Below are positions 27,191 to 35,407 of a DNA stretch of 64,000 bases, piece by piece. Positions within the stretch are counted from its first letter, which is position 1, and each line of letters opens with the position of its first letter. Source of the stretch: Hyphomicrobiales bacterium (GTDB lineage Bacteria > Pseudomonadota > Alphaproteobacteria > Rhizobiales > Rhizobiaceae); the NCBI GenBank assembly GCA_021775495.1, contig JAJFHT010000285.1, positions 1 through 64,000 of the forward strand, written 5' to 3'. The notes beneath the pieces are model-generated. The model made no database searches, had not been told where the DNA came from, and worked only from the letters and a program-made list of their open reading frames with translations. The position numbers and the translations under genes were made by a program.

Positions 27191-27283
27191 GTCTTGGCTC
27201 CCTTTGCGGTTCGATAGATCGCTCTGGGATTGATGGCACGCGGTTTGGCGCCGAGTCAAAAATCGTAATTGCCGACCTGCCAG

Positions 27284-28339
27284 TCAGCCCTGTCTGGACA
27301 CCATCTCCTTCTTGTTGTCGTGCAGGTGCCAGACCGCCTGATCGTCGAATCCGCGAATGGCTTTTGTGCCGAGGTCTTCCATGTCGAACTGATCGCGCAG
27401 GGTTTTTGCCATCACGTCCTGCACGGTGATCTGCATGGGGTCTGAAAATTCCTGTAATCGCGAGGCCAGGTTCACCGCAGGACCGAAAATGTCATAGACA
27501 TATTTCTGGATGCCGACGACCGACCCGACCACGGCCCCGGTGGCGAGGCCGATGCGGCAGCGCCATTGATGCGGATGGCTGGCATTGCGGCGCGTCAGAT
27601 AGCGGATATAGCGGATCGCCGCATTGGCCACCGCCTTGGCATGGTCCGGCGTCGGATCGGGCAGGCCCGCAACGGTGATATAGGCATCGCCGATGGACTT
27701 GATACGCTCGCAACCGAACTGCTCGCCAATGCGATCAAAGGCGCTGTAGATGTCGTTGAGCTCGGTCACCGTGACACTCGGCTCGACCGAAGTGACCATG
27801 TCTGTGAAACCGACAAAATCCAGCATCAGTACCGATACCGGATCGTAGAGCTGCGGGGTGACCACGCCAAACGTCTTGAATTCCTCATAGACCGAACGCG
27901 GCATCAGGTTGAGCAGCAGCTTTTCGACCTGCTCCTTTTCCCGCTTGATTTCGCGTGTGTTGCGCTCGACCATCATCGAATAGGAATCGATCATCGACTC
28001 CAACTCGCGAATGCGGGTGATGTTCTGGCAGACCAGGACGACAATCTGCTTGCCGCCATCATTGGCGGCGGTGAAGTCGACAGCGATCACCCGCGTCCGC
28101 CGCTTTTTCTTGTGTTTGATCTCTGCCGTGTAACGGCCCTGCTCGGAAAGGGCGGTTTCCAGTGTGGCAGAATCGAGATCCTCGAAAATCTCGTGCAGCG
28201 CCCCGGTCTCACCCGGCGCACCGAACCATTCTTCAAACGTGTCATTGTGAAAATGAAATTTCATGCTCTGGCGATCAAGCAGCGCGACTCCGACGCCGAT
28301 CGCACGCAAAAGCTGTTCATTGATGGCTTCAATCGACAT
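27284..28339 (-). CDS. soluble class III adenylate cyclase with PAS and coiled-coil
   Basis: A 351-residue cytosolic enzyme without membrane segments. Residues 1-130 form a PAS-like domain (LLRAIGVGVALLDRQSMKFH). A helical linker follows (SMIDSYSMMVERNTREIKRE), then LLLNLMPRSVYEEFKTFGVV and the catalytic domain from about residue 165. Metal-binding aspartates are in LMLDFVGFTDM and SIGDAYITVAGLP. Lys in ERIKSIGD favours ATP over GTP, since guanylate cyclases have Glu there. The linker-cyclase arrangement resembles the haem-NO-binding-associated region of soluble guanylate cyclases. The start lies 4 bases after the truncated haemoglobin stop. Confidence 0.88.
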   Translation of the reverse strand: MSIEAINEQLLRAIGVGVALLDRQSMKFHFHNDTFEEWFGAPGETGALHEIFEDLDSATLETALSEQGRYTAEIKHKKKRRTRVIAVDFTAANDGGKQIVVLVCQNITRIRELESMIDSYSMMVERNTREIKREKEQVEKLLLNLMPRSVYEEFKTFGVVTPQLYDPVSVLMLDFVGFTDMVTSVEPSVTVTELNDIYSAFDRIGEQFGCERIKSIGDAYITVAGLPDPTPDHAKAVANAAIRYIRYLTRRNASHPHQWRCRIGLATGAVVGSVVGIQKYVYDIFGPAVNLASRLQEFSDPMQITVQDVMAKTLRDQFDMEDLGTKAIRGFDDQAVWHLHDNKKEMVSRQG

Positions 28340-28343
28340 GCAT

Positions 28344-28703
28344 TCAACTCACGATCAGATTTCTGCGGGTCTCAAAGGCGCCAAGGACGGCTTCGATATC
28401 ATTGGGTGCAAATCCGTGATCCTGAAGTGTCCCTGACAGAACCACCTTCAACTCGTCGAAATGCAGATCGCTGATGTCCAGATGCGCATGCAATTGACGC
28501 AGCTGATTATCGGTGTAGGCGGCCGGCCCACCCAGCAGCGATGCAATGAATTTTGTCTGGTGATCGACCATCTTCGACATGTCGACATCGTCAAAAAACG
28601 GGCCGATTTCGTCGCTGTCGAGCAGTGCATCGTAAAATGCCAGAACAACCTTGCTGACTTTGGAAAAGCCGCCATATTTTTCAAACAGTGTTTGTTCAGT
28701 CAT
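28344..28703 (-). CDS. truncated haemoglobin (group I-like)
   Basis: A 119-residue 2-on-2 globin. The N-terminal MTEQTLFEKYGGFSKVSKVV matches the group I pattern (LFEKYGG). The distal Tyr is in VVLAFYDALL (B10 region), the E-helix has KFIASLLGGP, and the proximal His lies in LRQLHAHLDISDLHFDEL. It would bind haem with O2, NO or CO. ATG 28703 is supported by AGAGGA upstream; the longer open frame overlaps metA. The stop is 4 bases before the class III cyclase start, so globin and cyclase are almost certainly one transcript, suggesting that haem-gas binding regulates the cyclase. Confidence 0.88.
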   Translation of the reverse strand: MTEQTLFEKYGGFSKVSKVVLAFYDALLDSDEIGPFFDDVDMSKMVDHQTKFIASLLGGPAAYTDNQLRQLHAHLDISDLHFDELKVVLSGTLQDHGFAPNDIEAVLGAFETRRNLIVS

Positions 28704-28824
28704 GACCGGTGAATGTCCTCTAGGTCTGAAAAGCGCATTACGTGCGAATGCTTGCCGCCACGTTAGCCGATCAGGTTTCGCGGGAAAAGCGCGCCGGCAA
28801 AGCTTTCTGGGCATGCGCGGCACA

Positions 28825-29730
28825 TCATGCTGCAATGCCAATTGAATTTTTTGCCACCGAAAACTTGGTGCGCATTGACGACAGGCCGGAAATCCAGTTT
28901 CCGAAAAAGCGTTGTCCATGTGTACTCCAATGGTTCAAGGGGTCGCCGTTGCAATAGTAATTCTTTGGACGGTCGGCCTTCCGGTTTGTCCGGCGGTCAC
29001 GCAGATATTCCTCGTGCAATGTCGTGGTTTCGTATTCCAGATGATTGAACATGAACGCCTGACGCGCCGACGGATCTGTCACCAGGGCCGGACCGGTGGC
29101 GTCGCAGCCGGCGATCAGTTGCAGGTCTGTTCGGGTCAGGACATCCAGAGCGTGGACTGAGGTATGGCGCGAGACCGGCGTAGCGAAACAGTCTCCGAAC
29201 CTCTCGGTCAGCGAAGAGGATGGATCGAGCACCCATTGCGGGTAAACGCCAAAGGCTTTGCTGTCGAGCGTGTGTTTGCAAATTCCATGATTGTGATAAA
29301 GCGCTGCCTGGGCTGACCAGCAGATGAATAGTGTATTGGTCCGATTCCGCGTCAGATGATCGAGCACTTCGGTGAATTCGGCCCAGTAGTCGACGCTTTC
29401 AAACGGCAATTGCTCGACCGGAGCTCCGGTAACGACCAGCCCGTCGAGCGTATCGAGCAATTGCGGCGACACGATATCGTAGACCCGGTCAAGATAGGCC
29501 TGTTCGCAATGGGTCGGCGTATGCGTTGCCATGCGCATGGGCACCAGTGCGATATCGTTACCCGTCTGGCTGAAGACCCGCGCGAACTGCCGCTCGGTTG
29601 CCTTTTTGTTGGGCATCAGATTGAGCAGCCCGATGCGCAGGGCCGGTTGTGACCCGTGTTCGGCTATCATCAGGTCTTCGCTCGCCAAAGTGGCCGCTGC
29701 TGCAAAATGCTTCGGGACGAAAACGGCCAT
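28825..29730 (-). CDS. metAA: homoserine O-acyltransferase, MetA family (predicted acetyltransferase)
   Basis: A 301-residue enzyme for the first committed step of methionine synthesis. MetA features: RIGLLNLMPNKKATERQFAR near the N-terminus, the catalytic Cys137 in LFICWSAQAALYHNHGI, the His of PVSRHTSVHALD, and Glu in FNHLEYE. In TGAPVEQLPF the position that distinguishes acyl donors is Glu106 rather than the Gly of E. coli succinyltransferase, so acetyl-CoA is the expected donor. It follows the methyltransferase gene on the same strand with a strong hairpin between them. No SAM-II riboswitch is seen in the short upstream gap. Confidence 0.88.
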   Translation of the reverse strand: MAVFVPKHFAAAATLASEDLMIAEHGSQPALRIGLLNLMPNKKATERQFARVFSQTGNDIALVPMRMATHTPTHCEQAYLDRVYDIVSPQLLDTLDGLVVTGAPVEQLPFESVDYWAEFTEVLDHLTRNRTNTLFICWSAQAALYHNHGICKHTLDSKAFGVYPQWVLDPSSSLTERFGDCFATPVSRHTSVHALDVLTRTDLQLIAGCDATGPALVTDPSARQAFMFNHLEYETTTLHEEYLRDRRTNRKADRPKNYYCNGDPLNHWSTHGQRFFGNWISGLSSMRTKFSVAKNSIGIAA

Positions 29731-29752
29731 GATCTGGTTTCCATTGTCGAAG

Positions 29753-29777
29753 TCGGCCCGACGGGATGCCGGGCCGA
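29753..29777 (-). terminator. intergenic hairpin between methyltransferase and metA
   Basis: TCGGCCCG and CGGGCCGA (8 bp, perfect) are separated by 9 bases inside the 53-base gap. On the minus strand it follows the methyltransferase stop. There is no U-tract, so it may be a weak terminator or a processing/stability hairpin. Confidence 0.45.
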
Positions 29778-29783
29778 GAATGT

Positions 29784-30614
29784 TCAGGATCTTGCAATGA
29801 TGATTTCGGAATATTCGGACGGCACGTTCATGCTTCCGTCAATGGCGACATCAAACCTTTCGATCGTCGCCAGAATATCGCGTTCAAGGGTTTTCTGACC
29901 TTCCGCATCAAACGCGAGAAACGCCTTGTGAACGGGTCCGTAGAATGTCCGGAAATATTCCACGAAATGCGCCGGCGAGCGATAACGGAAGTTGAACATC
30001 TTGGTCGTGACCGAGATGACCTCGGCATCGGAACCGAATGTCTCGCCGAGCCATTCCCGGGTGCCCCAGACTGCCGGCGAAGTGACGCCGGGAGGTGGGG
30101 CAATGTGTTTGCCGAGCGTCTTGAAAAGTTGGCCGATGAAGCCTTCCGGTGTCCAGTTTGCCATGGCGATCGTTCCGCCGCTGCGGCAAACCCGGGCCAT
30201 CTCGCTGGCAGCCTGTTTCTGATTGGGAGTGAACATGACACCGAAGGTCGAGACCACGGCATCGAAGCTGCCGTCTTCGAATGGCAGCGCTTCGGCATCG
30301 GCGGTCTGGAATGTCACATCGAGCCCTTCCGCCTCAGCTCTGGTACGACCGGCGTCCAGCAATTTTCCGACATAGTCGGTGGAAGTGACATCGCACCAGC
30401 GCCGGGCGAAAGCCAAGGTCGCGTTACCATTGCCGGCGGCGACATCGAGGACACGGGTATCGGGAGCCAGGTCGGCTGCTTCGGCGAGTTCCTCGCCGAC
30501 AATGTTCAGGGTTACCCCGACCTTTGCGTAATCTCCCGACGACCAGGCGGCGTTTTGTTTCGACTTGATCGCCGAATAATCGGGCTTCGTCGTATCGAGC
30601 GTTGCAATGTTCAT
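29784..30614 (-). CDS. class I SAM-dependent methyltransferase
   Basis: A 276-residue methyltransferase. Motif I is TRVLDVAAGNGNATLAFARR, motif II the acidic end of the next strand (VTSTDYVGKLLDAGRTRAEA), then TADAEALPFEDGSFDAVVST as the post-II region, typical of the UbiE/type-11 group acting on small molecules. The start at 30614 has GGAG six bases upstream; a longer ATG start at 30626 is less well placed. It lies 43 bases downstream of an alpha/beta hydrolase gene on the same strand. Substrate unknown. Confidence 0.82.
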   Translation of the reverse strand: MNIATLDTTKPDYSAIKSKQNAAWSSGDYAKVGVTLNIVGEELAEAADLAPDTRVLDVAAGNGNATLAFARRWCDVTSTDYVGKLLDAGRTRAEAEGLDVTFQTADAEALPFEDGSFDAVVSTFGVMFTPNQKQAASEMARVCRSGGTIAMANWTPEGFIGQLFKTLGKHIAPPPGVTSPAVWGTREWLGETFGSDAEVISVTTKMFNFRYRSPAHFVEYFRTFYGPVHKAFLAFDAEGQKTLERDILATIERFDVAIDGSMNVPSEYSEIIIARS

Positions 30615-30657
30615 AGTGATCTCCATTGTTGAGGAAGGAAAGGACGTTCGGTGCGGA

Positions 30658-31497
30658 TCAGGCTGCGGTCAAAACAGGCCAGCGGATCGGATTTGCATGG
30701 CGTTCGACGGTTGCGATGTGGCCGATTATTCTGGGATTGACCCATTTCGGCGCCGACAGCGGCGCCATGTGTCCAAGACCCGGCAGCATGGCAAGTCTGG
30801 CTCCGGGGATCGCATCGGCGATCCGCATCGCGACGCGCTGGGCAAGGGCGGGAGAATCCATGCCCATCATCACCAATGTCGGCATTTCAAGGCGAACCAG
30901 TTCGCCCGGTGTCCAGCTTTCGGCAAACCCGCGGGCAAAATCAGTCATCACGGAATTGGCCTGCGCCGCCAGGTGCTGCTGTGCATAGGCCGGCATCCGG
31001 TGCCAGGCGTCGGCGCCGTTCCAGAAATCGATGAAACGTTTCATGCCTTTTTCCGGATCGCCGGCCCGGGCATTTCTGCTCAGGGTCTCGGAGACATCGG
31101 CAATGCCGGAATAAAGGTCCCGATCCGTCTGATCTCCGTCACGCAGGAAATGAAAGCAGGCCGGTTCATAAAGGCAGAGACTCTTGATCAGGTCAGGCCG
31201 CATCATTGCGATCTTCAGTGCGATGGCCGCTCCGAAGGAATGCCCGACCAAGTGGACTGGTGTGCCGAGTGTTTCAATCCGGCGGATTATCGGCCGGGCC
31301 GCGGCGGCAACGCCCTGTTGTCCGTCATCGGCAGACAGGTGGCCGTTGCCGTATCCCGGCAAATCCGGCGCAATCACATCATAACGGCCTTCCATGTCCT
31401 CCAGCAGCTTCTTCCATTGTGAACCGGTGGATGCGGAAGAGTGCAATGCGACGACCGGTGCTCTGCCGGAGTTGCGGGTAATCGGGTATACGTTCAT
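30658..31497 (-). CDS. alpha/beta hydrolase
   Basis: A 279-residue hydrolase of the general esterase/lipase fold. The oxyanion segment follows VVALHSSASTGSQW, the nucleophile elbow is HLVGHSFGAAIALKIA with Ser, and the C-terminal His is in LPGLGHMAPLSAPKWV. The absence of a signal peptide suggests a cytosolic enzyme. It is divergent from the first hybrid kinase across 250 bases that carry repeated TGAAAC hexamers, and probably heads the operon with the methyltransferase and perhaps metA. No substrate can be assigned. Confidence 0.82.
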   Translation of the reverse strand: MNVYPITRNSGRAPVVALHSSASTGSQWKKLLEDMEGRYDVIAPDLPGYGNGHLSADDGQQGVAAAARPIIRRIETLGTPVHLVGHSFGAAIALKIAMMRPDLIKSLCLYEPACFHFLRDGDQTDRDLYSGIADVSETLSRNARAGDPEKGMKRFIDFWNGADAWHRMPAYAQQHLAAQANSVMTDFARGFAESWTPGELVRLEMPTLVMMGMDSPALAQRVAMRIADAIPGARLAMLPGLGHMAPLSAPKWVNPRIIGHIATVERHANPIRWPVLTAA

Positions 31498-31574
31498 GTG
31501 ACTGGTTCCGTCGTTTCGTTCGATGGCTCATTTCTGATGGCCGGATGTTTCAACGGATTGTCAGATCAACCGCT

Positions 31575-31730
31575 TTCATGTTTCATTTGTAAACAGCGAT
31601 GCAAAACCGCCTGAAACTGAAAATATGAAAAAAATACAGAGGCTTGCGCGCGATCGGACAGAATTCTCAAGCGGATTCTGAAACAATTGAAACATTCGGG
31701 CGGCAGGCTGAAAAGCAACTGAAACACGCC
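31575..31730. promoter_or_regulatory. array of TGAAAC hexamers before kinase 1
   Basis: TGAAAC occurs on the plus strand at 31612-31617, 31679-31684, 31688-31693 and 31720-31725, and on the minus strand at 31580-31585. The pair at 31679/31688 has the form TGAAAC-AAT-TGAAAC. This is likely a binding array for the OmpR-type regulator encoded downstream. It may control both the kinase operon and the divergent hydrolase operon. Confidence 0.5.
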
Positions 31731-31747
31731 GCATATAGGAATTTGCC

Positions 31748-34669
31748 ATGGCAACGCATGCGCAACCCGCGGAGAGCTCCGCAGACGAACAGACCACCTC
31801 GATGATCCGGGCCGATTCCGACGGTCATGTCATTGAAGTAAATGGTGAATTTGCCGATCTCACGGTGTCCTGTTCGGAACCTGCCTGTGACGTATTGCGG
31901 AACTATCTGTCGCGTTTTGGATCAATCGAAGGAATGGATCTGACCGTCGACGCTGCTGCGGCCGCGAATTTTCTGGACATATGGCAACGGCCCGATAGCG
32001 ATGCGCTGGAAGCGCGAACCGGTCACGGCAACTGGCGTTTGCTGTCTTCCTGTCCTGAACCGTCGGGGGGAATGCTGTTTCTCAGCGTCAACATTGATCG
32101 CAAGAAACAGAAGACCGAACTTGCCGATTTCATCCTCGAAAATCATCCGTTGCCGCTTTGGACCAATGAGGCCGACACCGGCAATGTGGTCTACGCCAAT
32201 CCCGCCGCCAACCGGCTTTACAAGGTCAAGGTCGACCAGGGCCGGCGAATCGGTGAGTTCTTTTCCGATCGCGATGCAAATCGCGAGATGCTGCGAAAAC
32301 TGCAAAAACGCGGAACCGTCAATCAGTATGCCGTCCGCACCAAGGCGGAGGATGGCCGCGAAATCTGGGTTAATGGCAGCGCGACACTGGCGAATTTCGA
32401 GGGTCGCCAGCTCGTCATCAGCGCGATCCAGGATGTCACCGACCGCAAGGAGATCGAAGACGACAACCGCCGTGCCCGCGATCTGTTGCGTGATGCGATC
32501 GAGTCGCTTTCAGAGGGTTTCGCGCTTTACGACGATGATCGACGTCTGATCATGTGCAACACCCGCTACAAGGAAATGAACCATGCGGTGGCTGACCTGC
32601 TTGAACCGGGTCTCGACTGGGAAATCCTGATGCGCGAAACCGCGAGACGCGGCATCTATGCCGAAGCCATCGGACGCGAGGAGGAATGGGTCGCTGACCG
32701 GCTGGTCAATGGCGTCGAATATATCCAGGATTTCGAACTGGCGCATACGGACGGCACCTGCTCCCTGGTGTCCGTGCATCCGACCAATCTCGGCGGCTTC
32801 GTCGTGACGCGGACCGACATCACGGCCAAGAAACAGGCTGAATCGGTCGAACGCGATGGCGACCTTCTTGTCCGCCGGGTTCTCGATTCCGGCCCTGCGG
32901 CTGTTGTCATGGCGCGGCTCGGCGATGGCGAGATCATCTACCGTTCTCCGGCGGCAGTTGAACTGTTCGGCAAGGCCAAATCAGCCAAGGAGTTTTACAT
33001 CTCGCCGCTCGACCGGGCCGACTACGTCACCACCATCCTGTCCGACGGGCGCGCCGATGATTTCAAGCTCACCCTGTTCAATGCCAAGGGTGAACATTTT
33101 CCCGGTGCGCTCTACGGCCGCCTTGCCGAATACAAGGGTGATGAGGTGGTCGTCACCACCACCATCGACCTGACCGAACAAAACGAAGCCGACGCGCTGA
33201 TCCGCCGGGTGCTTGAGGCCTGTCCGGTTCCGATCCAGATGACCAATGCCGACACCGGTCGCCTGCTGTTCAGGAGCCCTGAAACGACGGCGCTTTTCGG
33301 ACCGGTCGACAGTTCAAAATCCTACTACGCCGATGCTGGCGAACGCGATGCCTATCTCATCAAATTGCGCAAAAACGGTTGGGTCAACGATCACAGGGTT
33401 CAGCTGATAAACGGCAAGGGAAAGACATTCTGGGGGTCGGTTTCCGCTCGCCTGATCGATTTCAAGGGGGAAGACGTCATCGTCTCCAACACCCGTGACA
33501 TGACCGGTGAACTGGCACTCCAGGAAGAACTTTCAAGCCAGCGCGAGATGCTGTTCCAGAATGAAAAAATGTCGGCATTGGGCGAGCTTCTTGCAGGAGT
33601 TGCCCACGAACTCAACAATCCGCTGTCGATTGTCGTCGGTCACGCCCTGATGTTGCGCGAGGAAGCAAGCGATCCTGACACTTTGCGGCGCATCGAAAAA
33701 ATCAGCAATGCGGCCGAACGCAGCGCCAAGATTGTCAAGACGTTCCTGGCAATGGCGCGCCAACAGCCTGCCCGCATGGAAAAGATCGATATCCAATCCG
33801 TGATAGCGACCGCCGTGGACGTTGCCGGATATGGCCGACAGGGTGAAAAGCTGGAAATCAACCGGACCCTGCCCGAAGACTTGCCCGAAATCGTCGCTGA
33901 CGCCGACCAGATCACCCAGGTGATCATCAATCTCGTCATCAATGCGGAACAGGCAATCGGCGGTTCGGGTATCGGAGACAGGATAGGTGTTTCGGCGCGG
34001 CTTGGAAGGTCGGATGACAGTGTCGAAATAATCGTTGAAGACAATGGACCGGGTGTTCCCGACAAGATCAAGGGACGGGTTTTTGAACCCTTTTTCACTA
34101 CCAAGGAAGTTGGAGACGGCACGGGCATCGGCCTGGCATTCTGTCATCGGATCATCCACTCGCACGGTGGTCATATCTGGCTCGATCCTGACCATGCGCC
34201 AGGTTGCCGTTTCATCATCGCCCTGCCGCTCGCCACAGCGGCGGATGGCGATGACGAGGAAGCAGATATCCCGTCCCGCACCGCAAGCGCCCGCCGGGTG
34301 CTGGTCGTCGATGACGAGCCGGATGTTGCGGAGCTCGTTGCCGAGATCCTGAAAAAAGAAGGCTTTGCGGTGGATCTCGCCGCATCGGGTGCCGAAGCGC
34401 TGCAACAGCTTGAGGGACAGTCATACGACGTTGTTTTGAGCGATCTCAACATGCCGGGCGTCGACGGCAGGGGACTATTTGAAGGGATGAAAAACGCGTA
34501 TCCGGATATGGCGAAACGGGTTGCTTTCATCACAGGAGACACAATGGGCGCGGCTTCGCAGAAGCTGCTGAAGGAAACCAACAGGCCGCATCTTGAAAAA
34601 CCGGTATCGCCGGCGGAACTCCGTGAACTTGTATACGGGATCCTCAATGGCGGGGAGCGTGGGAAGTAG
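31748..34669 (+). CDS. multi-PAS hybrid histidine kinase
   Basis: A 973-residue cytosolic-looking sensor kinase without clear membrane segments. Order: a variable N-terminal region (1-120), four PAS-like domains (about 120-235, 240-365, 372-480 and 481-590), the dimerisation/phosphoacceptor domain with LGELLAGVAHELNNPLSIVV, the HATPase with NAEQAI, EDNGPGVP and GTGIGLAFCH, and a C-terminal receiver (VLVVDDEPDVAELVAEIL, phospho-Asp in VLSDLNMPGVDG). It ends one base before the response-regulator ATG. The last two PAS domains are similar to each other, suggesting internal duplication. A paralogue with a different N-terminus is at 37301-40129. Confidence 0.9.
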   Translation: MATHAQPAESSADEQTTSMIRADSDGHVIEVNGEFADLTVSCSEPACDVLRNYLSRFGSIEGMDLTVDAAAAANFLDIWQRPDSDALEARTGHGNWRLLSSCPEPSGGMLFLSVNIDRKKQKTELADFILENHPLPLWTNEADTGNVVYANPAANRLYKVKVDQGRRIGEFFSDRDANREMLRKLQKRGTVNQYAVRTKAEDGREIWVNGSATLANFEGRQLVISAIQDVTDRKEIEDDNRRARDLLRDAIESLSEGFALYDDDRRLIMCNTRYKEMNHAVADLLEPGLDWEILMRETARRGIYAEAIGREEEWVADRLVNGVEYIQDFELAHTDGTCSLVSVHPTNLGGFVVTRTDITAKKQAESVERDGDLLVRRVLDSGPAAVVMARLGDGEIIYRSPAAVELFGKAKSAKEFYISPLDRADYVTTILSDGRADDFKLTLFNAKGEHFPGALYGRLAEYKGDEVVVTTTIDLTEQNEADALIRRVLEACPVPIQMTNADTGRLLFRSPETTALFGPVDSSKSYYADAGERDAYLIKLRKNGWVNDHRVQLINGKGKTFWGSVSARLIDFKGEDVIVSNTRDMTGELALQEELSSQREMLFQNEKMSALGELLAGVAHELNNPLSIVVGHALMLREEASDPDTLRRIEKISNAAERSAKIVKTFLAMARQQPARMEKIDIQSVIATAVDVAGYGRQGEKLEINRTLPEDLPEIVADADQITQVIINLVINAEQAIGGSGIGDRIGVSARLGRSDDSVEIIVEDNGPGVPDKIKGRVFEPFFTTKEVGDGTGIGLAFCHRIIHSHGGHIWLDPDHAPGCRFIIALPLATAADGDDEEADIPSRTASARRVLVVDDEPDVAELVAEILKKEGFAVDLAASGAEALQQLEGQSYDVVLSDLNMPGVDGRGLFEGMKNAYPDMAKRVAFITGDTMGAASQKLLKETNRPHLEKPVSPAELRELVYGILNGGERGK

Positions 34670-35389
34670 ATGGACAACGAAAACGTCAGAATTCTGGTAT
34701 GCGATGATGAGGTCGATGTACGTGAGATGCTGCAGGAATACCTCGGCAAGCGCGGTTTCAAGGTATCCACGGCCAGCAACGGCAAGGAATTGCGGGCTGT
34801 CTTTGCATCCGGTGGTTTCGAGTTGATAGTCCTGGACATCAACATGCCAGGCGAGGACGGGCTGTCGGTTTTGCGGTCCCTGCGGGCTGAAAACGATGTT
34901 GCAGTTGTCATGTTGACTGCGGCTGGAGAGGTCGTCGACCGAATTGTCGGCTTGGAAATGGGTGCCGATGACTATCTCGGCAAACCGGTGGACCTGCGGG
35001 AGCTGGAGGCCCGCATCAAGGCGGTTCTGCGCCGACGTGATGGTTCCGGTGCAAAGCCGAAAACCGCGGCGAAATCCGGTACGGCGCAATTCGGCGCCTA
35101 CACGCTCAACATCGAGGCAGCCAAGATGCATGGCGAAGACGGCAGCGAACTACCGTTGACCGCCATGGAATTCAGCCTTTTGAAGGTGTTTGCCGAGAAC
35201 CGCGGGCGCGTGCTCAACCGTGACCAGATCCTGGAGCAGGCGCATGATCGGTCGTGGGATCCTTTCGACCGCAGCATCGATATCCGCATCTCGAGACTTC
35301 GCCGCAAGATCGAAACAAATCCCGAAAAACCGACGATCATCCGCACCGTGCGCGGCATCGGCTATCTCTATGACCCTGAAGACGCCTGA
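34670..35389 (+). CDS. OmpR/PhoB-type response regulator (system 1)
   Basis: A 239-residue transcription factor. The receiver has RILVCDDEVDVREMLQEYL with phospho-Asp in LIVLDINMPGEDGLSVL and the conserved Lys in DDYLGKPVDLRELEARIKAV. The C-terminal winged helix ends with SIDIRISRLRRKIETNPEKP and IIRTVRGIGYLYD. It immediately follows kinase 1, so the pair is one unit. The DNA-binding helix is nearly identical to that of the second regulator (40126-40851), in line with the related hexamers TGAAAC and TGATAC upstream of the two systems. Confidence 0.92.
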   Translation: MDNENVRILVCDDEVDVREMLQEYLGKRGFKVSTASNGKELRAVFASGGFELIVLDINMPGEDGLSVLRSLRAENDVAVVMLTAAGEVVDRIVGLEMGADDYLGKPVDLRELEARIKAVLRRRDGSGAKPKTAAKSGTAQFGAYTLNIEAAKMHGEDGSELPLTAMEFSLLKVFAENRGRVLNRDQILEQAHDRSWDPFDRSIDIRISRLRRKIETNPEKPTIIRTVRGIGYLYDPEDA

Positions 35390-35407
35390 CCTGTGAAGCA
35401 CCCGTGA

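Noticed and set aside
29731-29783. SAM-II riboswitch upstream of metA
   Set aside because: Alphaproteobacterial metA genes often have one, but this 53-base gap holds only an 8-bp GC-rich hairpin without the pseudoknot core or conserved loop sequence.
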